A DNA stretch of 64,000 nt from Sinorhizobium fredii USDA 205 (lineage in GTDB: Bacteria > Pseudomonadota > Alphaproteobacteria > Rhizobiales > Rhizobiaceae), in the NCBI RefSeq assembly GCF_001461695.1, contig NZ_AUTC01000045.1:147987-211986 (forward strand). The letters run 5' to 3'. Of this stretch, positions 44,085 through 53,714 are shown in pieces. A program made the translations under genes and the position numbers. Under the pieces are notes generated by a model, which was not told where the DNA came from, made no database searches, and saw nothing but the letters and a program-made list of their open reading frames with translations. Numbering within the stretch: position 1 is the stretch's first letter; every line of letters begins with the position of its first letter.

Positions 44085-45749
44085 ATGACGAAAGATTCTA
44101 CAACGAAATCGGGCTATTCACGGCGCGACGCGTTACGCTTAATGGCAGCGGGCGGCGTTGCGTGCTTTGCCGCACCAAACCTGCTCGGCAAGCCTGCCTT
44201 TGCCGATACCGCTAACCCGACCGGCCGCGTCGTCGTCGGGCTTTCGCAAGAACCCACCGTCTTCAATCCGCTGATGGCACATATCGAGGTAGACGACGCT
44301 GTCCATTTCTCCCTGTTCGACGCCCTCTTCCGCATCGATCCGAAGGGTGTTCTTCAGCCCAATCTTGCAGCCGAAGTGCCAACACAGCAGAACGGCGGCA
44401 TTTCAGAGGACGGTCTGAAGTGGCGCGTCCGCTTGCGTGACGACGTTCGCTGGCACGACGGCGAGCCCTTCACGGCAGAGGATGTGAAGTTCACACTCGA
44501 GCTCATCACCAACCCGAACTTCCGCGCCTGGCGCACGGGTGGGCATTCCCTGGTGCGGGATATCACGGTGGTTTCGCCGACTGAGATCACCTGGCGCATG
44601 GAGAAGGCTTTCGCCCCCTACCTGTCGTTTCTCGCCGAAACCTTCATGGTGCCCAAGCACATTCTCGAGAAAGAGGCAGATCCCAACGCCGGGGCTTTCA
44701 GCCAGGCGCCTGTCGGCACCGGTGCATTCAAATGGGCGAAACGGGTTGCTGGCGACCATCTCGAACTCGTTGCGAACCCTCAATATTTCGGGGATGGTCC
44801 CTACGTCGAGCGGATCGTCTTCAAATACATTCCTGACATGACTGTGCTCTACACCCAATTCAAGAGCGGCGACATTGACCTTACAGACCAGGCATACATT
44901 ACCGCCGACCACTACGAAGAAGCCAGGACATTGCCGGACCGTGTGGTGACCCTGGTATCTGGTGCATCAGTCGAGTCGATCTATCTCAATCTCGAGAAGC
45001 CGCAATTCAAGGACCCGGCTGTCCGCAAGGCGCTCTATGCCGCGATGGACAGAAAAGCCATTATCGACGCGATCTACTACGGCGTCGGTACGCTCACAGA
45101 AACGTTCGTGCCGAAGCAGTCCTACTACTACAATCCAAACCTGCCGGCGCAGGAGTATAACCTCGACCTGGCGCGCAAGATCCTCGACGAGGCGGGCTGG
45201 GTACCGGGATCGGATGGGATCCGTGCGAAGGATGGAGTGCGGCTGTCTTTCGCCAACTCTACGACAGCGGGCAACAATCTGCGGGAACAGGTGCAACAGT
45301 TCCTGCAGCAAACCTTTGCAGACATTGGCGTCGAGATGACCATCTCGAATCTGCCGGCGGCAGTCATGTTTGGCGAATTTTGGCTCAAGTCGCAGTTCGA
45401 CTCGGCGATCGCCGGCGTCACCCATCTCATCGCGGCGGATCCGGACGCCACCAACCGCCTTCACACCAGCGCAATTGCTGCTAAGGGCGGAAAGGGCTCT
45501 AACGTCGGCCAGTATTCCAATCCGGAAGTTGATGCGCTGCTCGAAAAAGGTACCCAAACCTTCGATCCCGAGGCACGCCGCGAAATCTACCACCGTGTGC
45601 AGGAGATCGTCCGCCAAGACCTGCCGTTCCTGCCGCTGTTTGCCGCAACCTATGTGGTCGGGCGCAAGGAAGGTCTCGAGGGCTTCGAGTCTAACACCAA
45701 CACCCGCACGGCATCCTGGCATGCCGCAGCCTGGCGTTGGCAAAGCTGA
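44085..45749 (+). CDS. Family 5 extracellular solute-binding protein
   Basis: 554 residues with a Tat-type signal: SRRDALRLM followed by a hydrophobic stretch and a cleavage-like PAFA, so it is exported folded. The mature protein is SBP_bac_5 (DppA/OppA-like): VVVGLSQEPTVFNPL, then GLKWRVRLRDDVRWHDGEPFTAEDVKFTLE. Cluster-4 binding proteins carry peptides, opines, glycosides or nickel, so the ligand could be an opine-like or dipeptide compound feeding the downstream DAO oxidases. A stem-loop follows the stop, separating it from the permease genes. Confidence 0.94.
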   Translation: MTKDSTTKSGYSRRDALRLMAAGGVACFAAPNLLGKPAFADTANPTGRVVVGLSQEPTVFNPLMAHIEVDDAVHFSLFDALFRIDPKGVLQPNLAAEVPTQQNGGISEDGLKWRVRLRDDVRWHDGEPFTAEDVKFTLELITNPNFRAWRTGGHSLVRDITVVSPTEITWRMEKAFAPYLSFLAETFMVPKHILEKEADPNAGAFSQAPVGTGAFKWAKRVAGDHLELVANPQYFGDGPYVERIVFKYIPDMTVLYTQFKSGDIDLTDQAYITADHYEEARTLPDRVVTLVSGASVESIYLNLEKPQFKDPAVRKALYAAMDRKAIIDAIYYGVGTLTETFVPKQSYYYNPNLPAQEYNLDLARKILDEAGWVPGSDGIRAKDGVRLSFANSTTAGNNLREQVQQFLQQTFADIGVEMTISNLPAAVMFGEFWLKSQFDSAIAGVTHLIAADPDATNRLHTSAIAAKGGKGSNVGQYSNPEVDALLEKGTQTFDPEARREIYHRVQEIVRQDLPFLPLFAATYVVGRKEGLEGFESNTNTRTASWHAAAWRWQS

Positions 45750-45757
45750 CATACGCT

Positions 45758-45781
45758 GCCGCCGTCGCGAGTTGCGGCGGC
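45758..45781 (+). terminator. Intercistronic stem-loop after the family 5 binding protein
   Basis: The arms GCCGCCG (45758-45764) and CGGCGGC (45775-45781) form a hairpin without a T run. It is more likely an mRNA-stabilising or attenuating element, which would give the binding protein higher expression than the permeases. Confidence 0.55.
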
Positions 45782-45819
45782 GGCCTATCCATTGATGCTG
45801 TCATGAAGGAGGAGAGCCA

Positions 45820-46770
45820 ATGCGCGGCTTCCTGCTCAATCGCCTTTCACAAAGCCTCGTCCTGCTCCTGATCGTTTCGGTCATCGGGTTCGTCGTCCTG
45901 AACCTCATTCCGGGTGGCCCGTTGGCGCAATTCGGACTTGATCCCAGCATGACCCAGGATGATCTCAATCGTCTGAAGGAGCAGCTGGGGCTCAACCGCC
46001 CCCTGTGGATGCAATATCTCGACTGGGCCTGGCGCCTCGTACAGGGCGACTGGGGTCACTCCTTCCGCGACGGCGCGCCGGTCCTGGACGTGATTGGCCG
46101 TCACCTCGTTGCAACGCTGTTGTTGATGGGTTCATCCACCGTCATCGCGATCGCCATCGGCACATGGATCGGCATTCGTGGCGCCACGCACCGATATTCG
46201 GTCTTCGACTATCTGGCGACAGTCGGTGCCATGGTGGCGTTGTCGATCCCGACCTTCTGGTTTGGGCTTGTCGGCATCTACGTGTTCTCCCTCCGGTTGG
46301 GCTGGCTGCCGGCTGGCAATATGTACACGATAGGCGACGGCTCGGCCCTGAATTACCTCCATCACCTGATCATGCCGAGTATTGTGCTGGCGCTGGTCCA
46401 TGTCGCCATCTGGAGCCGCTACATGCGCACGGCGACGCTTGACGTCATCAGCCAGGAATTCGTCAAGACAGCCCGCGCCAAGGGGCTGAGTGAGCGTCGG
46501 ATCCTGATGAAGCATGTCGTGGGCAATGCGCTCCTGCCAATGATCACGCTTGCGGGAATGCAGCTTCCCAGCGTTCTGACGGGTGCTCTGGTCACCGAGA
46601 CTGTGTTTACCTGGCCGGGAATGGGCCGGCTCTTCCTCGACAGCCTCGGCTACAGCGACTACCCGGTGGTGATGGGATTGCTCATGTTCTCGGCAATACT
46701 CGTCGTGCTTTGCAACCTGATCGCCGACATCGTCGTCGCCATCATCGATCCCCGTATCCGTTTGAGCTAA
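45820..46770 (+). CDS. Peptide-type ABC permease (DppB-like)
   Basis: 316 residues with AGGAGG-like AAGGAGGAGA upstream. The N-terminal helix MRGFLLNRLSQSLVLLLIVSVIGFVVLNLIPGGPLAQFG is followed by further membrane helices, six in all. The EAA-type loop is RYMRTATLDVISQEFVKTARAKGLSERRILMKHVVGNALLP, which docks on the ATPase. The C-terminal part is ETVFTWPGMGRLFLDS, typical of DppB/OppB. It forms a heterodimeric channel with the next gene. Confidence 0.94.
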   Translation: MRGFLLNRLSQSLVLLLIVSVIGFVVLNLIPGGPLAQFGLDPSMTQDDLNRLKEQLGLNRPLWMQYLDWAWRLVQGDWGHSFRDGAPVLDVIGRHLVATLLLMGSSTVIAIAIGTWIGIRGATHRYSVFDYLATVGAMVALSIPTFWFGLVGIYVFSLRLGWLPAGNMYTIGDGSALNYLHHLIMPSIVLALVHVAIWSRYMRTATLDVISQEFVKTARAKGLSERRILMKHVVGNALLPMITLAGMQLPSVLTGALVTETVFTWPGMGRLFLDSLGYSDYPVVMGLLMFSAILVVLCNLIADIVVAIIDPRIRLS

Positions 46771-46804
46771 TCGCCTCATGGACGCTCAACAGGAGGCCAC
46801 CATT

Positions 46805-47683
46805 ATGACCGCCATTGTCGCAAACTCACGCCAGGAGCGTTGGTGGAACAGCCGAACTGCACACCGCTTCATGAACCACCATCTGGCTCTGCTCGGGATG
46901 GTGATGATCGCCGTCCTGACGCTCGCGTGCGTCCTGGGCCCGTACCTGCTGCCCTATGATTCACTCTATATCGATCTGCGCGCCCGCTTTGCTCCGCCGT
47001 TCACCGGCCACCATTATCTGGGCACCGATCCGCTAGGACGGGACTTGGCGGCACGGCTCTTCATGGCAGGGCGGATTTCCCTGCTGGTCGGCTTCTCCGC
47101 GATGCTGTTGTCGACGCTGATCGGAACCCTCGTCGGCGTGCTCGCGGGCTACCGGGGCGGCTGGATCGGCACGACGCTGATGCGCACGGTGGATGGGTTC
47201 CTGTCGTTTCCGTCGATCTTCCTGGTGCTGGCGCTTGCCGCGGCGCTGAAGCCCAGCCCCATGATGATTACCGTTGTCATCGCTGCCACCAGCTGGATGG
47301 AGGTTGCCCGGATCGTCGAGGCCGAGGTCCGCTCCCTTCGCGAGCGGGAATTCGTCCAGGCCGGTCGCATGCTGGGGTTGAGCGGAACGCATATCATGTT
47401 CCGCGAGATCCTTCCCAATGCCGTCGGTCCGATCATCGTCGCGGCCACCCTGACCGTCGCCCGCGCCATCCTCATGGAGGCCTATATCAGCTTCCTCGGC
47501 TATGGAATTCAGCCACCGCTACCCAGTTGGGGCAATATGCTGAACGGTGCGCAGCAATATCTGGGGAGCGCGCCGTGGCTGGCGATCATTCCTGGTGCGG
47601 CCATTACCATCGCTGTAACCAGCTTCAACTTCATCGGCGACGGGCTTCGAGACGCGTTCGATGTCCGCGGTGATCACACCTGA
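46805..47683 (+). CDS. Peptide-type ABC permease (DppC-like)
   Basis: 292 residues from MTAIVANSRQERWWNSRTAHRFMNHH, preceded by AGGAGG at eight bases; an ATG nine codons upstream is less well placed. It has the DppC pattern: cytosolic N-tail, helix LALLGMVMIAVLTLACVLGPYLL, the GTDPLGRDLAARLFMAGRISL block, and the EAA loop EVRSLREREFVQAGRMLGLSGTHIMFREILPNAVGP. It ends the importer operon; two DAO oxidase genes follow after a 180-bp gap. Confidence 0.94.
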   Translation: MTAIVANSRQERWWNSRTAHRFMNHHLALLGMVMIAVLTLACVLGPYLLPYDSLYIDLRARFAPPFTGHHYLGTDPLGRDLAARLFMAGRISLLVGFSAMLLSTLIGTLVGVLAGYRGGWIGTTLMRTVDGFLSFPSIFLVLALAAALKPSPMMITVVIAATSWMEVARIVEAEVRSLREREFVQAGRMLGLSGTHIMFREILPNAVGPIIVAATLTVARAILMEAYISFLGYGIQPPLPSWGNMLNGAQQYLGSAPWLAIIPGAAITIAVTSFNFIGDGLRDAFDVRGDHT

Positions 47684-47863
47684 CGGCAATGGCGTCCGGC
47701 CGGTCGCGGCAGCTTTAGGGGAAGGCCCGCTCGTGGATGGGTTCAAAAAGGGCGAACCGTAGCTGCTGCACTTGATCAAAGCGTATCATGGTCGAACGCC
47801 GCCTCCCGTCTTTGTCAGCAATCTCAGAAGCTCCTTGGCCGAACGCAATGAGAAGTTAGTTCA

Positions 47864-49173
47864 ATGGAAGAATCCAGAATCGCAGACAAGAACACGCCCT
47901 ACTGGTGGGAAGAGGCACCCGTCAAACCGCTGCCGCGGCAGCCGCTCGCCAAGAAGGTCGACGTGGCGATCATAGGCGCCGGATACACCGGGCTGTCGGC
48001 GGGTCTCGTTCTGGCGCGCGAGGGCCGTTCGGTCGCAGCCTTTGACGCAATGAATCCGGGCGAGGGGGCCTCGACGCGCAACGGCGGAATCACCAGCGGA
48101 AGCATTCGGCCGGATTACGCCACGATTACCCGGCGCTTCGGCGAAGAGAAGGCGAATGCAATCGAGGCGGAGGGCAAGATCGCCCGCGAGTTCCTTTATG
48201 ACTTCATCAGGACCGAAGGGCTCGATTGCGACTTTCAGCTGGTTGGCCAGTTCAAGGGCGTAATCGGATATGACGATTACGAGAAGACGGCCCGGAGCGC
48301 CGAAGTGCTGGCGAAGAGACTGGGGATCGAGGCCTATGCAGTGCCGTATGCCGAACAGCGTAACTACATCGGCACGGATTTCTACCGCGGCGGCATGGCG
48401 CGGATGGATATCGGTGGGCTGCACCCGGCCAAGTTCCACGCCGAGCTCCTGCGGGTCGCTCTCGCTTCGGGACTGACGGTCCATTCGGAGACCCACGTTA
48501 ACTCTATAGAGAAAGACGGCTCCGGGTTCCGGGTCGTGACTTCGGCCGGAACGGTTCAGGCGCGGCAGTCCTTGTCTGCACGAACGGTTATACTGACGGC
48601 GCGGTTCCCTTCTTGCGCCGCCGGCTGGTCCCGGTTCGCAGCCGGATCATCGTCACCGAGGAGCTCGCGCCGGACGTGATGGCGCGGCTGATGCCGAAGC
48701 GGATGATGATGATTGAGGGGCGGCAACTGGGCTTCTATTACCGCCCGACGCCCGACGGCAAACGCATTCTGTTGGGCGGGCGCGACAGCTCTCGCGTAGG
48801 CGATCCCGCCGCGCCGAAGCTGTTTCTGCGCCGGGGACTGGTGAACCTTTTTCCGGAACTGGAGAACGTTCGCCTGTCGCACACCTGGTTTGGTAATGTG
48901 GCGATGCACCGCGACATGCTGCCCCGCATCTTCGAGAAGGACGGCGTCGTATATGCAACCGGCTTCTGCGGTTCGGGCGTAGTCTGGGCGCCATGGATCG
49001 GAACGCGGGCGGCTCACAAGCTGCTGGGACATGGCGAGCAGGCGCGCACAGCCTTCGACTTCCGGCCGCCTGCGTTCATCCCCCTTTACCGTGGCAATCC
49101 TTGGTTCATGCCGGCCATCATCCAGGGCTATCGGATGCAGGACCGCATCGCCCTGTACCGCGCCCGCCGATAG
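47864..49173 (+). pseudogene. DAO-family FAD oxidoreductase gene with one-base frameshift
   Basis: The first frame has the FAD motif VDVAIIGAGYTGLSAGLVLAREG and GEGASTRNGGITSG. At 48568/48569 one base (a G after CGGCAG) is missing. The sequence VLVCTNGYTDGAVPFLRRRL and everything downstream to 49173 then continues in another frame, including VVYATGFCGSGVVWAPWIGTRAA. The two pieces together equal a full-length (about 436-residue) PuuB-like oxidase. Either the gene was recently inactivated or the base is a sequencing error. It is codirectional with the importer and with an intact DAO gene, so an oxidase working on the imported compound is likely. Confidence 0.85.
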
Positions 49174-49248
49174 AGCTTAACCGTTGAGGAATTCAGCGCT
49201 CCTGCGGGGGGCGAGAATCTCAAGCATTATTGCAGAGGAATACAGATC

Positions 49249-50583
49249 ATGCCGGTCGAGGTTCAGAAAGTCCGAGACAGCGCCTCTTTTCCAACCCAGG
49301 TGGATGTCGTCGTCATCGGGGCAGGGATCGTCGGTACATGCACGGCCTATGAACTCTCCCGCCAAGGGGTCTCCGTGGCTCTGCTCGAAAAGGGCATCGT
49401 CGGCGGCGAGCAGTCAAGCCGCAACTGGGGTTGGGTCCGTCAGCAGAACCGCGATCTCCATGAGCTTGCCCTTGCCATGTACAGTCTGCGGCGCTGGGAG
49501 GAATTGGGCACCGAGATCGGCCGCGATCTCGGGTTCCGGCGAAGCGGGATACTGTACTGCTCCAAGAACGAGGCGGATGTCGCCCGCTGGGAAAAGTGGG
49601 GCCTGGCCGCACGCGTCCAGGGATTTCACAGCGAGATACTCACGGCTTCCGAGGCGAACGAGCGGGCCTCGGGCGGCACGTCCTCCTGGGTCGGCGGCGT
49701 CTGGTCTCCGACCGACGGGAGGGCGGAACCGAGCCTTGCCGTGCCTGCCATCGCCGAGGCGGCGAAGGAAAAGGGCGTGTCGGTCCACCAGAACTGCGCC
49801 GTTCGAGGCCTCGACATTACCAAGGGCCGGGTAACAGGGGTGTGGACGGAGCGGGGAATTGTAAAGGCGAGCACTGTTGTTTGCGCCGGCGGGGCATGGG
49901 CTTCCCGCTTTTCTCATCGCTACGGCATCGAACTTCCAGTCGCCAACATCGCCGGGACGGCGATCAAGACGACCCCGGCGCCCGAAATCGTTCAAGCAGG
50001 CTGCCTATCGGCTTCGAACGTCGTGTTGCGGCGTCGGATTGACGGCTCCTACACCATTGCCGTACCCGGACATGGTACGCTCGACATCACGCCGCGGGGA
50101 ATGCGATATGCGTTCAAATTCTACGAGATGTATCGCAGCAAGATCGGCAAGAAGCTCAAATACCGCCTCAACAGCAGCTTCTGGAATGGTCCCGATGCCT
50201 TCGGCAACTGGGAGAACGACGAGATCTCGCCGTTTGAAAAGAGCCGCATTCTGGATCCGGCGCCCGACGCGGAACTCGTCAAGCTCGCAGTGAAGAACCT
50301 TGAGAGCGAATACCCTGCGCTTAAAGGGATCGGGGTCGAGCGCGCCTGGGGCGGGCTCATCGATACCTCTCCGGACCTCGTGCCGGTTATCTCGCGAGTG
50401 GAGGAACTTCCCGGCTACGTAATCGCAGCAGGCTTCAGCGGACACGGTTTCGCGATCGGACCGGGGGCTGGCCGGCTGGTGAGCGAGATCGTCTTGAATA
50501 AGGAACCACTGACCGACATCTCGCCTTACAGGCTGAGCCGGTTCAACGATGGCTCGGCGATCCGAAGACCGGAAATGATGTAG
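49249..50583 (+). CDS. DAO-family FAD-dependent oxidoreductase
   Basis: 444 residues. FAD dinucleotide motif VDVVVIGAGIVGTCTAYELSRQGVSVALLEKG, then GEQSSRNWGWVRQQNRD, the pattern of D-amino-acid dehydrogenase/opine-oxidase-like proteins. The substrate-side block is LRRRIDGSYTIAVPGHGTLDITPRGMRYAFKFYEM and the C-terminal flavin contact is GYVIAAGFSGHGFAIGPGAGRLVSEIVL. A paralogue with the same RRxDGSYTxAxxGxxTLDITP block is cut by the right window edge. It probably oxidises an imported N-substituted or D-amino acid. Confidence 0.92.
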   Translation: MPVEVQKVRDSASFPTQVDVVVIGAGIVGTCTAYELSRQGVSVALLEKGIVGGEQSSRNWGWVRQQNRDLHELALAMYSLRRWEELGTEIGRDLGFRRSGILYCSKNEADVARWEKWGLAARVQGFHSEILTASEANERASGGTSSWVGGVWSPTDGRAEPSLAVPAIAEAAKEKGVSVHQNCAVRGLDITKGRVTGVWTERGIVKASTVVCAGGAWASRFSHRYGIELPVANIAGTAIKTTPAPEIVQAGCLSASNVVLRRRIDGSYTIAVPGHGTLDITPRGMRYAFKFYEMYRSKIGKKLKYRLNSSFWNGPDAFGNWENDEISPFEKSRILDPAPDAELVKLAVKNLESEYPALKGIGVERAWGGLIDTSPDLVPVISRVEELPGYVIAAGFSGHGFAIGPGAGRLVSEIVLNKEPLTDISPYRLSRFNDGSAIRRPEMM

Positions 50584-50696
50584 CCGTTAGATCGGCTGCC
50601 GTTTGGAACCCAAGGGATTATTGTCACCGAGCCTCGTCCACTGACGAGACTCCCACCGCTCATGCAAAGGTCGTGGCAACAACCGGGTGGGCGCAC

Positions 50697-51173
50697 ATGA
50701 AACTGGACAGAATTGACATCAAGATCCTCTCCGAGCTCCAGAAGAACGGACGTATGACTTATGTCGAACTCGCTGAGCTAGTTAACCTATCCGCAACCCC
50801 TTGTCTCGTGCGAGTGAAGAAGCTGCAGGCAGAAGGCTATATCGGCGGCTATTCTGCGATGATCAACATGGGAAAGCTTGGCCAGGTTCTGACTGTATTT
50901 ACAGAGATGACTCTGAGGAACCATCGCCAGGCCGACATCGCCCGCTTCATGTCCGCCATCCAAAATATAGAGCAGGTTATCGAATGCCACGTCGTCTCGG
51001 GCGACTACGACTATCTCGTCAAGTTCGTGGCGAGCAGCATAGGAGAATACCAGTCGCTGATGGAGCGGCTGATAGAAATGGACATCGGAATCGAGAAATA
51101 CTTCAGTTTCGTCGTGCTCAAATCGCCGATCACGAAGTACCACATCCCCCTGACGAATCTGTTCGACATTTAG
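50697..51173 (+). CDS. Lrp/AsnC-family transcriptional regulator
   Basis: 158 residues from MKLDRIDIKILSELQKNGRMTYVELAELVNLSATPCLVRVKKLQAEGYIGGY, a canonical AsnC-type helix-turn-helix. A RAM effector domain follows (VLTVFTEMTLRNHRQADIARF, then VIECHVVSGDYDYLVKFVASSIGEYQSLMERLIEM). It is codirectional with and directly after the DAO oxidase, and convergent with a second Lrp gene. It probably senses an amino acid relevant to the oxidase or importer. Confidence 0.9.
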   Translation: MKLDRIDIKILSELQKNGRMTYVELAELVNLSATPCLVRVKKLQAEGYIGGYSAMINMGKLGQVLTVFTEMTLRNHRQADIARFMSAIQNIEQVIECHVVSGDYDYLVKFVASSIGEYQSLMERLIEMDIGIEKYFSFVVLKSPITKYHIPLTNLFDI

Positions 51174-51300
51174 TGAGCCGTGGGTCGACTGGACAGCTCC
51201 CTTGATGGAGAGTGGTCTATCAAGCATTTGTCGATAACACCTCGCAAGGCGCAGCCGCAGTACCAAGCCAGCAGACCTGCTTACGCTGAACGAAACAGAC

Positions 51301-51777
51301 TCAGAAGGCAGTAAGGTCGATTGGCAATGCAAAGCCGACCTTCACTCTGTCCATTATCACCATTGTCTTAAATCCCTTGATATCCGGATTCTCATAGAAG
51401 AACTTTCGCGTAAACACCTCATAGTCCTCCATGCTCCGTGCTGTCACGATCAAGACAAAGTCCGACTCGCCGGTAATATAATAACCGTTCATCACCTCAG
51501 CTGTTTGGCGGATGGATTGCTTGAAGCGGTCCACTATGTCGGCGCGTTCCCGCTCCAAGGACACAAGCACCAGCATGGCGATCGGCCGGCCGATCATCTT
51601 CGGCTTCACAATCGAGACATCCGCCTCGATTACCCCCTGCTCCCTCAGGCGTCTTACACGTCTCTGCACGGCCGTCGGCGACAGCCCCACCAGTTCACCG
51701 AGCACCTCGTAGTTGTGCCGGTTGTTTGTCTGCAAAACACTCAGGAGCCGAGCGTCTAGCCTGTCGAGTTCCACCAT
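51301..51777 (-). CDS. Lrp/AsnC-family transcriptional regulator
   Basis: 158 residues from MVELDRLDARLLSVLQTNNRHNYEVLGELVGLSPTAVQRRVRRLREQGVI, with GGGAG four bases before the ATG. RAM domain: IAMLVLVSLERERADIVDRFKQSI, then YYITGESDFVLIVTARSMEDYEVFTRKFFYEN. It is divergent from the aminotransferase/ABC operon at 52298, its probable target. A long in-frame extension upstream of the chosen start overlaps a degraded dehydrogenase fragment on the other strand and is not part of the gene. Confidence 0.9.
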   Translation of the reverse strand: MVELDRLDARLLSVLQTNNRHNYEVLGELVGLSPTAVQRRVRRLREQGVIEADVSIVKPKMIGRPIAMLVLVSLERERADIVDRFKQSIRQTAEVMNGYYITGESDFVLIVTARSMEDYEVFTRKFFYENPDIKGFKTMVIMDRVKVGFALPIDLTAF

Positions 51778-51927
51778 ACACTCCCTATGCAGTTTATCTT
51801 CGCTAGAGCGCCACAAAAGCAGGATTCCTGCGAGCGGGGACCTCAGTCCGTTAAAATCGATCGCTCGGATGCACATAAGCTCTCGTTCATTGGACACGCC
51901 AATCCGAGAGAAAATATGCTGAATAAT

Positions 51928-52080
51928 GGGCCATCGGCGCTGGATGCGCTGAAAATAATGAGCAATCCGACGCTTTTCCGCACCCGGACTTTTGTCGCGG
52001 GTAGATGGGGTGGGTCGGGTGCCACCGCGGTCGTGCCCGCAAGCGAGCGGAAAATCGCCGATGTCGACGACTGCGACCTT
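51928..52080 (+). pseudogene. N-terminal fragment of a semialdehyde-dehydrogenase-like gene (weak)
   Basis: In the 520-bp gap before the aminotransferase gene a plus frame reads NPTLFRTRTFVAGRW, then SGATAVVPASERKIADVDDC. This resembles the N-terminal LFR...FVxGxW...GxxxxVxxPAxxxxIADV block of GabD-type dehydrogenases. Nothing of the rest of such a gene follows. It is short and partly degraded, so the call is tentative. The rest of the gap (51778-51927 and 52081-52297) shows no gene. Confidence 0.4.
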
Positions 52081-52297
52081 ACCCTCTTTAGCGAGGCGAT
52101 CGAGCGCGGCCGGATACGCGGTGTCTCTGTACAGCAGCACTAAACGCGCAATGCGCCTCTCTTCGGCGAGGTCAGAGTCAACGCGGCGACGCGTGCACCA
52201 ATCCCCTTTGGCTTTTTTTAAGCAATCGGGTCCGGCAGGCATTCATCAAACCTGAATTTGTGTGTTTAGGCGGTCTGCGCCGCCTGAGGAAGTCGCA

Positions 52298-53698
52298 ATG
52301 AAAACTGTTGTCGAAATAAGCGAAATGGATCGGCGATCTGTTCTGCATCCATTCACATATCTGAAGGACTACGCCGAAGGTGCGACCGCGCCGACCATTG
52401 TGGAAACCGGCAAGGGTGTTCGCATCAAGGATGCGAGTGGGCGCGAATATATCGATGGTTTTGCCGGTCTTTACTGCGTAAACGTCGGCTATGGTCGAAC
52501 CGAGGTCGCCGAAGCCATTGCTCGTCAGGCCTACAAGCTGGCCTATTATCACTCCTACGCCGCCCATACCACGGAAGAACTCGCCAGGCTTTCCGATCGG
52601 CTTGTGAAAATGGCGCCGGGGCGCATGTCCAAGGTCTTCTTTGGCCTTTCCGGGTCGGACGCCAATGAGACGCAAGCTAAGATCGTTTGGTATTACAACA
52701 ATCTTCGCGGCAAGCCCGCGAAGAAGAAGATCATTGCGCGCGAACGCGGCTATCACGGATGCTCCGTAGTGTCGGGCTCGATGACCGGGCTCAGCTTCTA
52801 CCACGACCACATGGACCTGCCCGTAGCCGGCATACTGCGCACCGGCGTGCCCCATCATTATCGCGGCGCATTACCGGGCGAGACGGAAGAGGCGTTTTCT
52901 GAACGTCGCGCGCGTGAGCTTGAAGCACTTATCCTGGCCGAAGGCCCGGAAACGGTGGCCGCACTCATCGCTGAACCGGTGCTCGGCACCGGCGGCATTA
53001 TCCCGCCGCCGTCAGGCTACTGGCCAAGAATCCAGGCCGTGCTGAAGAAGTACGACGTCCTGTTGATTGCTGACGAGGTGATCTGTGGTTTTGGCCGCAC
53101 GGGAGCAATGTTCGGCTCCGATTTGTACGGCATTGTGCCGGACCTCGTCACGGTCGCGAAGGGGTTGACATCAGCATACGTGCCGCTTTCGGCCGCGATC
53201 GTATCCGAACAGCTTTACGACGTCATGCGGGAGGCTACGCCTCAAGTGGGCGCCTTCTCGCACGGCTACACCTATTCCGGCCACCCGATCGGCGCAGCAG
53301 CCGCAAACGCGGTCCTTGACATCGTGGAGCGCGACGACCTCCCCGGGCAGGCGGCGAAGAAGGGAGCCTATCTCCTGAGCCGGCTCAAAGCCGAATTGGA
53401 ACAGAACCCAATCGTCGGCGAAGTGCGCGGCGTGGGCATGATGGCGGCGGTCGAATTTGTCCTCGACCGCGGCGCGAAAGTGCCATTCAGTCCCGCGTTG
53501 AAGGTCGGCGCGCGTATTTCTCAAGCCGCGCGCAACCGGAACCTCATCGCTCGCGCCATGCCCCATGGCGACATCCTGGGCTTCGCACCACCGCTTACCA
53601 TGAGCGAAGCGGAGATCGATGAGATGGTCTTCATCGCAAAGGCGGCGGTGGAAGAAGTCCTGCGCGAACTTTTCGCGCAGGGTGCGGTGAAAGGCTGA
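52298..53698 (+). CDS. Class III aminotransferase (omega-amino acid/putrescine:pyruvate type)
   Basis: 466 residues from MKTVVEISEMDRRSVLHPFTYLKDYAEGA, with TGAGGA upstream. Landmarks: DGFAGLYCVNVGYGRTEVAEA, FFGLSGSDANETQAKIVWYYNN, AERGYHG-type loop (ARERGYHGCSVVSGSMTG), LLIADEVICGFGRTG, and PLP lysine in TVAKGLTSAYVPL. The pattern is that of beta-alanine/putrescine:pyruvate transaminases (SpuC-like), which turn terminal amines into aldehydes. It is the first gene of a transcript with the amino-acid importer. A semialdehyde dehydrogenase lies further along the same direction and would take the product. Confidence 0.92.
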   Translation: MKTVVEISEMDRRSVLHPFTYLKDYAEGATAPTIVETGKGVRIKDASGREYIDGFAGLYCVNVGYGRTEVAEAIARQAYKLAYYHSYAAHTTEELARLSDRLVKMAPGRMSKVFFGLSGSDANETQAKIVWYYNNLRGKPAKKKIIARERGYHGCSVVSGSMTGLSFYHDHMDLPVAGILRTGVPHHYRGALPGETEEAFSERRARELEALILAEGPETVAALIAEPVLGTGGIIPPPSGYWPRIQAVLKKYDVLLIADEVICGFGRTGAMFGSDLYGIVPDLVTVAKGLTSAYVPLSAAIVSEQLYDVMREATPQVGAFSHGYTYSGHPIGAAAANAVLDIVERDDLPGQAAKKGAYLLSRLKAELEQNPIVGEVRGVGMMAAVEFVLDRGAKVPFSPALKVGARISQAARNRNLIARAMPHGDILGFAPPLTMSEAEIDEMVFIAKAAVEEVLRELFAQGAVKG

Positions 53699-53714
53699 GG
53701 ACACGGCATTGGTT

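Noticed and set aside
51778..52242. An N-terminal extension of the second Lrp regulator.
   Set aside because: The Lrp fold begins at MVELDRLD with a good ribosome-binding site; the upstream frame is antisense to a degraded fragment and has no domain.
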